The notes beneath the pieces were generated by a model. That model ran no database searches. It worked only from the letters and a program-made list of their open reading frames with translations, and was not told where the DNA came from. Positions 15,659 through 20,622 of a stretch of DNA of 20,622 nt are shown here, piece after piece (positions within the stretch are counted from its first letter, which is position 1; each line of letters opens with the position of its first letter). The DNA comes from Idiomarina sp. UBA6142 (GTDB lineage Bacteria > Pseudomonadota > Gammaproteobacteria > Enterobacterales > Alteromonadaceae): the NCBI GenBank assembly GCA_002423905.1, contig DIVC01000094.1, positions 1-20,622 on the forward strand, given 5' to 3'. A program made the position numbers and the translations under genes.

Positions 15659-17905
15659 ATGAGCGCACCAACCCGATCTAGTTTGGGAGCCAGCAATCTC
15701 CGTTTATTCAAAGACCGCGCCGCACGCTGGGGGGTAACTCTTGGCGGCGGTATGGTATTGATAGCGCTGTTGCTGATTTTCTTCTATTTACTCTATGTGG
15801 TAGAGCCGATATTTCGTGGTGTGTCCATTGAGGGTAAGCAGCAATTCCAAGTACCCGCTAACGCTGAAGTGGTCGCTATGGGTATGGAAGAGCAGTCGGA
15901 AATCGGTTATCAGTTTAGTGCCTCTGGGGAACTAATTTTCTTCGCCTTACGCCCAGTTACCGGGACCGATTGGCAAGCTGGGCAAGTGTTGCAACAAGAG
16001 CAACTCACCGACACCATACCAACGGCTTTCGCCGCTACCCAACCGCAAAACAAACGCTACGCCTACGCCCTTGACGGTGGTTATGTGCAGGTGGTGGAAC
16101 CAAAATTCCGCAGTCAGTTCATTAATGGTCAACGTTATACCACGCCGCGCTCGGCGTTAGACGATCTAGCTGCACTATTGCAGCTAGACCCGCAAGGGCG
16201 CAAGGTAACGCAGCTGGCTTATGAATATTCGGGTGATTCGTCGCTGTTAGTGGGTGTTACTGGCGATAATTTGGTGTTAGTGAATCTGTTACAGGCCACT
16301 CGCAATTTTATCACTGGTGCGGTGGAGATGAAATCACGCTTTACCGAATTACCGATGACCTCGGCAGTTGACCAAGTCTTGGTGACCCCAAACTTACGCC
16401 AAATTTTCGTACGCCAAGGTCACCGGGTGACAGTTTTTGATGTCAGTGCAGTGGGTAGAGTCACCGAGCGTCAAGTGGTCAGTGCTGATCGACGTAAATT
16501 TGGTGACGTGACCGTCATGAAATTATTAGCAGGTGCTAATTCATTGATGCTGGGTCACGCCAGCGGTAGTGTGACCCAGTGGTTCGAAGTCGCCGGTGAT
16601 GATGGTCGTCGTTATCAGTTTATTCGTGATTTCAAAGCCGGTTCCAGTGCTATTCATGATATCGTCGCCGAATATTATCGCCGTACCTTTTATACCGTAT
16701 CAGCGGATGGTACGGTCGGTGTATTTCATACCACCTCTCAAGCAGACCTCTACTTAGCAAAACCAGAGCGGGTTAGTGCGGAACAGTTAGTAATTGACCC
16801 GCGTGCCAACACCATGTTGGTGCGCAGCGGCGGTGACTACTTTAGTTTTGTGTTAGAAAACGAACACCCCGAGGTAAGCTGGAGTGGTTTGTGGCAAGAA
16901 GTATGGTACGAAGGCTATCCAGATCCACAATATACGTGGCAGTCGACCTCAGGCTCTGATGATTTTGAGCCGAAGTTTAGCCTTGTACCCATTTCGTTCG
17001 GCACCATTAAAGCCGCAGCTTACGCCATGTTATTTGCCGTTCCGATTGGTCTAGCTGCAGCTGTCTACACGGCCTACTTCATGTCGCCTGGAGTGCGTAA
17101 GGTGGTGAAGCCAACGGTCGAAATCATGGAAGCCCTGCCGACAGTTATTTTAGGCTTTTTAGCGGGGCTATGGTTGGCGCCCATTGTTGAGAGTTATTTA
17201 CCGGGCATTGTCGCGGTGATCATTCTAGTTCCGTTATCTATCGTCATCTTTGCGTTGCTTGCCAGCCGCTTACCGACTAATTTACGCAATAAATTCACCG
17301 ATGGCCGCGCGGCGCTGATTCTGATGCCGCTGGTGGTGTTCGTGGGTTGGTTCTCTTTTGAGTTATCACCTTGGCTGGAAAATGCTTGGTTTGGTGGCAA
17401 CGTACGCGAATACATTACCAATGAACTCGGTATCACCTTTGATCAGCGCAACTCGCTGATTGTAGGCATCGCCATGGGCTTTGCGGTGATCCCAACTATC
17501 TTCTCAATTGCCGAAGATGCAGTATTTAGCGTACCGAAACATTTATCCAATGGCTCGTTAGCACTCGGCGCAACCACTTGGCAAACCCTCACTAAAGTGG
17601 TGCTGCTAACTGCTAGCCCAGGTATTTTCTCGGCAGTCATGATGGGTTTAGGCCGTGCTGTTGGCGAGACGATGATAGTACTGATGGCCACTGGCAATAC
17701 CCCCATCATGGATTGGAACATCTTCGAAGGCATGCGCACACTGTCAGCCAACATCGCGGTCGAAATGCCAGAATCAGAGGTCGGCAGCTCACACTATCGG
17801 ATCTTGTTCTTAGCCGCCTTTGTGCTGTTTATTTTCACCTTCATGTTTAACACGGTGGCGGAACTTGTCCGTCAACGGTTACGTGAAAAATATAGCTCGA
17901 TGTAA
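15659..17905 (+). CDS. pstC: Phosphate ABC transporter permease PstC, long form
   Basis: One of the two membrane subunits of the high-affinity phosphate importer. At 748 aa it is more than twice the E. coli length (319). A single N-terminal membrane helix (about 26-48) is followed by about 390 residues outside the membrane, rich in beta strands and resembling a repeat/propeller-like domain (for example YTVSADGTVGVFHTTS). The permease core starts near residue 441 (LVPISFGTIKAAAYAML) with several helices. It includes EALPTVILGFLAGLWLAP and the EAA coupling loop around 625-650 (LSNGSLALGATTWQT). Such long PstC forms are known in Pseudomonas and Vibrio-type bacteria. The ATG at 15659 has GAGG five bases upstream; a TTG codon directly precedes it. 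It is first in the pstCAB-phoU operon. Confidence 0.94.
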   Translation: MSAPTRSSLGASNLRLFKDRAARWGVTLGGGMVLIALLLIFFYLLYVVEPIFRGVSIEGKQQFQVPANAEVVAMGMEEQSEIGYQFSASGELIFFALRPVTGTDWQAGQVLQQEQLTDTIPTAFAATQPQNKRYAYALDGGYVQVVEPKFRSQFINGQRYTTPRSALDDLAALLQLDPQGRKVTQLAYEYSGDSSLLVGVTGDNLVLVNLLQATRNFITGAVEMKSRFTELPMTSAVDQVLVTPNLRQIFVRQGHRVTVFDVSAVGRVTERQVVSADRRKFGDVTVMKLLAGANSLMLGHASGSVTQWFEVAGDDGRRYQFIRDFKAGSSAIHDIVAEYYRRTFYTVSADGTVGVFHTTSQADLYLAKPERVSAEQLVIDPRANTMLVRSGGDYFSFVLENEHPEVSWSGLWQEVWYEGYPDPQYTWQSTSGSDDFEPKFSLVPISFGTIKAAAYAMLFAVPIGLAAAVYTAYFMSPGVRKVVKPTVEIMEALPTVILGFLAGLWLAPIVESYLPGIVAVIILVPLSIVIFALLASRLPTNLRNKFTDGRAALILMPLVVFVGWFSFELSPWLENAWFGGNVREYITNELGITFDQRNSLIVGIAMGFAVIPTIFSIAEDAVFSVPKHLSNGSLALGATTWQTLTKVVLLTASPGIFSAVMMGLGRAVGETMIVLMATGNTPIMDWNIFEGMRTLSANIAVEMPESEVGSSHYRILFLAAFVLFIFTFMFNTVAELVRQRLREKYSSM

Positions 17906-17919
17906 GCGAGAGGATGTCC

Positions 17920-19572
17920 ATGAGAAATTGGTTTAAATCAGGTGCACCTTGGATTTGGCTGACAGCGGGCTCGGTGAGTATCAGCTTGATCGCAGTGCTT
18001 GGCGTGATGGCCATGATTGCCTGGCGCGGTCTATCATTCTTCTGGCCCGCGGCCATTCATGAATTTGAAGTGCGCGCCAACGACGGCAGCATCCAAGTCA
18101 TCATTGGCGAAATCTACGATAGCGAAGAAATCCCCATGGAGCGCTTGCGTGAATCGGGCGTTGCGTTAGATGGCTACGACGAAGAAACGCTGACCCGGGT
18201 GTTGTTGAAAATCGGCAACCGTGAACACGTGCCACTGGATTTCATGTGGGTCATGGAGCCGCAAATTGTGCGCGACGAGACACCCGCTGATTTGGCGGTG
18301 GTAGAGCGCAGCAAAGATGGCAATTTTTACGGCTATCCAATGCATCTGCTAGAACATGGTGACGTGGTTACCAGTAGCGATTTTCGGGCTGAATTACAGC
18401 AGCGTATTGAGCGCGCAGTAGCCCTCAACCAGCAAGCAATCAAGCTGCAGCAACGTGAGATTGGTGCCATTAACTATCAGCTCAATCGCTTGCGTTTAGA
18501 GCGCCGCTCGTTGGACTTAAAAGGTCAGTTAACCAGCACTGAAATAGCCCGTATCGAAGCCGCAGAACAGCAATTGCGTGATGATTATAAAGTGTTGGAG
18601 CAGCAACTGTTTGCGTTCCGTGATCAAGCCAATCGCGACGCCCTCGTGGTCCGTGACATGCGCGGTATTGAAGTGACCTTGCCGATGTATCGAGTCTTGG
18701 ACGTCACCTTCCCCAATGATATGGGCTTACTCAGTAAGATTGGCCATTTCTTTAAGCAGATTGGTAAATTCGTCACTGAAGATCCGCGCGAAGCCAACAC
18801 CGAAGGTGGGGTATTCCCGGCTATTTTCGGTACCGTGTTCATGGTGTTGCTGATGTCAGTATTAGTCACCCCATTTGGTGTGGTTGCAGCAATCTACTTG
18901 CATGAATATGCGGGTAAAAACGCACTGACACGGTTGATTCGTATTGCTGTGATTAACTTAGCCGGTGTGCCATCGATTGTTTATGGCGTATTTGGCTTAG
19001 GCTTCTTCGTGTACATGGTGGGCGGTACCCTAGATCAAATCTTTTACCCAGAGGGCTTACCCAGCCCAACCTTCGGTACGCCGGGGGTCATGTGGTCAGC
19101 CATTACTTTGGCTATTTTGACTTTGCCGGTGGTGATTGTCTCGACCGAAGAAGGCTTGTCGCGTATTCCCAGTACCTTGCGTGAGGGTAGCTTAGCATTG
19201 GGCGCGACCAAGGCCGAGACCTTATGGCGGATCATTTTGCCCATGGCTTCACCGGCCATTATGACTGGTTTGATTCTAGCAGTGGCTCGAGCCGCCGGTG
19301 AAGTCGCGCCACTCATGTTAGTTGGGGTGGTGAAGTCAGCGCCGATGTTGCCGGTCGATGGCAATTTCCCGTACTTCCATCTTGACCGTAAATTTATGCA
19401 CTTAGGCTTCCATATTTACGACGTTGGCTTCCAAAGCCCCAACGTAGAAGCCGCACGACCGTTGGTGTATGCCACGTCGTTCTTATTGGTCACGGTGATC
19501 GTGGGGCTTAACCTCACGGCTATCGGTGTGCGCAATCATTTGCGTGAAAAGTATCGCTCGCTTGAGCATTAA
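17920..19572 (+). CDS. pstA: Phosphate ABC transporter permease PstA, long form
   Basis: Second membrane subunit of the phosphate importer, 550 aa against 296 in E. coli. An N-terminal membrane helix (about 10-38) is followed by about 250 extra residues outside the membrane. These include a charged, Gln- and Arg-rich coiled coil at about 157-240 (LQQRIERAVALNQQAIKLQ onward). The permease core begins near 297 (GGVFPAIFGTVFMVLL) and carries the EAA loop near 415-440 (TLREGSLALGATKAETLW), then ARAAGEVAPLML. I chose ATG 17920 because GAGAGG (17908-17913) lies six bases upstream; ATG 17914 directly abuts that site. The gap to pstC is 14 bp, so the two are co-transcribed and probably translationally coupled. 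Confidence 0.94.
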   Translation: MRNWFKSGAPWIWLTAGSVSISLIAVLGVMAMIAWRGLSFFWPAAIHEFEVRANDGSIQVIIGEIYDSEEIPMERLRESGVALDGYDEETLTRVLLKIGNREHVPLDFMWVMEPQIVRDETPADLAVVERSKDGNFYGYPMHLLEHGDVVTSSDFRAELQQRIERAVALNQQAIKLQQREIGAINYQLNRLRLERRSLDLKGQLTSTEIARIEAAEQQLRDDYKVLEQQLFAFRDQANRDALVVRDMRGIEVTLPMYRVLDVTFPNDMGLLSKIGHFFKQIGKFVTEDPREANTEGGVFPAIFGTVFMVLLMSVLVTPFGVVAAIYLHEYAGKNALTRLIRIAVINLAGVPSIVYGVFGLGFFVYMVGGTLDQIFYPEGLPSPTFGTPGVMWSAITLAILTLPVVIVSTEEGLSRIPSTLREGSLALGATKAETLWRIILPMASPAIMTGLILAVARAAGEVAPLMLVGVVKSAPMLPVDGNFPYFHLDRKFMHLGFHIYDVGFQSPNVEAARPLVYATSFLLVTVIVGLNLTAIGVRNHLREKYRSLEH

Positions 19573-19602
19573 TTCATTCGTTGACATGAAAAGGTCATGA
19601 CT

Positions 19603-20421
19603 ATGATTTCGGTAACTCCGAGCAATTTACAAGCAGAAGCTTTAGATTTAGCGAACCTCAGTGCGGAGCAAACCACACTCGAGATTCGCAATTTGAACCT
19701 GCACTACGGTTCAGCCCAGGCGTTGTACGATATTTCTATGAAGATCCCGAAGAACCGCGTTACTGCGTTCATCGGTCCATCAGGTTGCGGTAAGTCGACT
19801 TTGCTGCGTTGCATTAATCGCATGAACGACTTGGTGGAGATCTGTAAGGTCTCTGGCGAGATCTTGCTGCACGATAAAAATATCTACGACAAAGACGTCG
19901 ACGCCGCAGCATTGCGCCGTCAAGTGGGTATGGTATTCCAACGCCCTAATCCGTTCCCGAAATCGATTTATGAGAACGTGGTGTACGGTATGCGCTTGCA
20001 GGGTGTTAATGACCGGCGTACGCTGGATGAAGTGGTCGAGCGCTCATTGAAAGGCGCAGCGCTGTGGGATGAAGTCAAAGACCGCTTAAATGCCAGCGCG
20101 TTTGGTCTATCGGGTGGTCAGCAGCAGCGTTTGGTAATTGCACGTGCTATCGCCATTGAGCCTGAAGTGTTGTTGCTCGACGAGCCGACCTCAGCCTTGG
20201 ATCCGATATCAACATTGACTATTGAAGAGTTAATTACTGAGCTAAAAAGTCAGTACACCGTGGTGATTGTAACGCATAACATGCAACAAGCGGCGCGGGT
20301 ATCTGACCAAACGGCGTTCATGTATATGGGTAAATTGATTGAGTACGCCGACACCAATACCTTGTTCACGACCCCAGACAAGAAGCAAACTGAAGATTAC
20401 ATTACCGGCCGTTACGGTTAA
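19603..20421 (+). CDS. pstB: Phosphate ABC transporter ATP-binding protein
   Basis: Cytoplasmic ATPase of the PstSCAB importer, 272 aa. It shows Walker [10 protein letters not shown] (58-66), Q loop Q113 in [16 protein letters not shown] (the PstB-specific stretch), signature LSGGQQQR (169-176), Walker [14 protein letters not shown] (189-201) and H-loop H225 in VTHNMQQA. It ends in [10 protein letters not shown], typical of PstB. About 25 residues precede the ATPase core, which is common in PstB. I chose ATG 19603 because AAGG (19591-19594) lies eight bases upstream; ATG 19597 is an alternative with only two bases of spacing. It follows pstA after 30 bp. Confidence 0.96.
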   Translation: MISVTPSNLQAEALDLANLSAEQTTLEIRNLNLHYGSAQALYDISMKIPKNRVTAFIGPSGCGKSTLLRCINRMNDLVEICKVSGEILLHDKNIYDKDVDAAALRRQVGMVFQRPNPFPKSIYENVVYGMRLQGVNDRRTLDEVVERSLKGAALWDEVKDRLNASAFGLSGGQQQRLVIARAIAIEPEVLLLDEPTSALDPISTLTIEELITELKSQYTVVIVTHNMQQAARVSDQTAFMYMGKLIEYADTNTLFTTPDKKQTEDYITGRYG

Positions 20422-20433
20422 TAGGAGCCAAAC

Positions 20434-20622
20434 GTGGATAAACCAACCATGAGCCGGCATATTTCCGGCAAGTTCAATGAAGAATTAGAAGCGGTCCGTA
20501 ATCAGGTACTCACCATGGGTGGGATGGTTGAACAGCAATTGCGTGATTCACTGTATGCGATTGAAAAGTCTGACCATGACTTGGCCGAGCAAATACTGCG
20601 GCGTGATACCAAAATCAATGCG
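20434..20622 (+). CDS. phoU: Phosphate-specific transport accessory protein PhoU (partial, runs off the window)
   Basis: Negative regulator that links the Pst transporter to PhoR and dampens the Pho response. Only the first 63 codons are present. They read like the PhoU N terminus, with SRHISGKFNEELEAVRNQV, then TMGGMVEQQL and an acidic helix entering the first metal-cluster motif region. The start is GTG with AGGAG (20423-20427) six bases upstream, 12 bp after pstB, so it is the fourth gene of the operon. The reading frame is open to the window edge; the rest of the gene lies outside. Confidence 0.95.
   Translation, partial: MDKPTMSRHISGKFNEELEAVRNQVLTMGGMVEQQLRDSLYAIEKSDHDLAEQILRRDTKINA

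Noticed and set aside
1..20622. Defence system, prophage, transposon or CRISPR array
   Set aside because: All long ORFs are explained by housekeeping, transport or regulatory genes. I saw no direct-repeat array, transposase, integrase, tRNA or attachment-site duplication.

Overview
The window carries about 14 protein-coding genes of a Gammaproteobacterium. The PurL, TadA, PhoB, PhoR, AsnA and AsnC proteins are close in length and motifs to their E. coli counterparts. The long PstC/PstA permeases and the large Oar-like TonB-dependent receptor point to a marine Alteromonadales-type bacterium; an Idiomarina relative is my best guess, but that is inference from gene content. I see no phage, insertion sequence, CRISPR array, tRNA or rRNA.

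Layout. Left part (1-6060): mltF (lipoprotein transglycosylase), a 39-codon highly basic ORF immediately behind it, purL with its own promoter, a shared hairpin terminator, and convergent tadA on the minus strand. Middle (6060-9530): a minus-strand TonB-dependent receptor with its terminator, then a 248-bp divergent promoter region. Right part (9530-20622): a lipoprotein of the endonuclease/exonuclease/phosphatase superfamily, phoB-phoR, pstS, the divergent asnC/asnA pair, then pstC-pstA-pstB and the first 63 codons of phoU.

The unifying theme of the right two thirds is phosphate starvation. Four PhoB-type boxes (two 7-bp half-sites separated by 4 bp) can be read ahead of phoB, pstS, pstC and, on the minus strand, the TonB receptor. 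Each is followed after exactly 10 bp by a -10-like hexamer. The PhoB protein keeps the DNA-contact residues known in E. coli PhoB, at the same numbering. This supports a local Pho regulon in which a surface nuclease/phosphatase and an outer-membrane receptor would feed the PstSCAB importer, with PhoR/PhoU sensing. The membership of the receptor and nuclease is inference. The asn pair interrupts the pst cluster, so pstS and pstCAB-phoU each have their own Pho promoter.

Most of the window is well-known biology. The points most worth a second look are the Pho-type promoter on the TonB receptor, the inverted Pho sites upstream of the forward ones, the unannotated 39-aa basic ORF, and the extra periplasmic domains of PstC and PstA.
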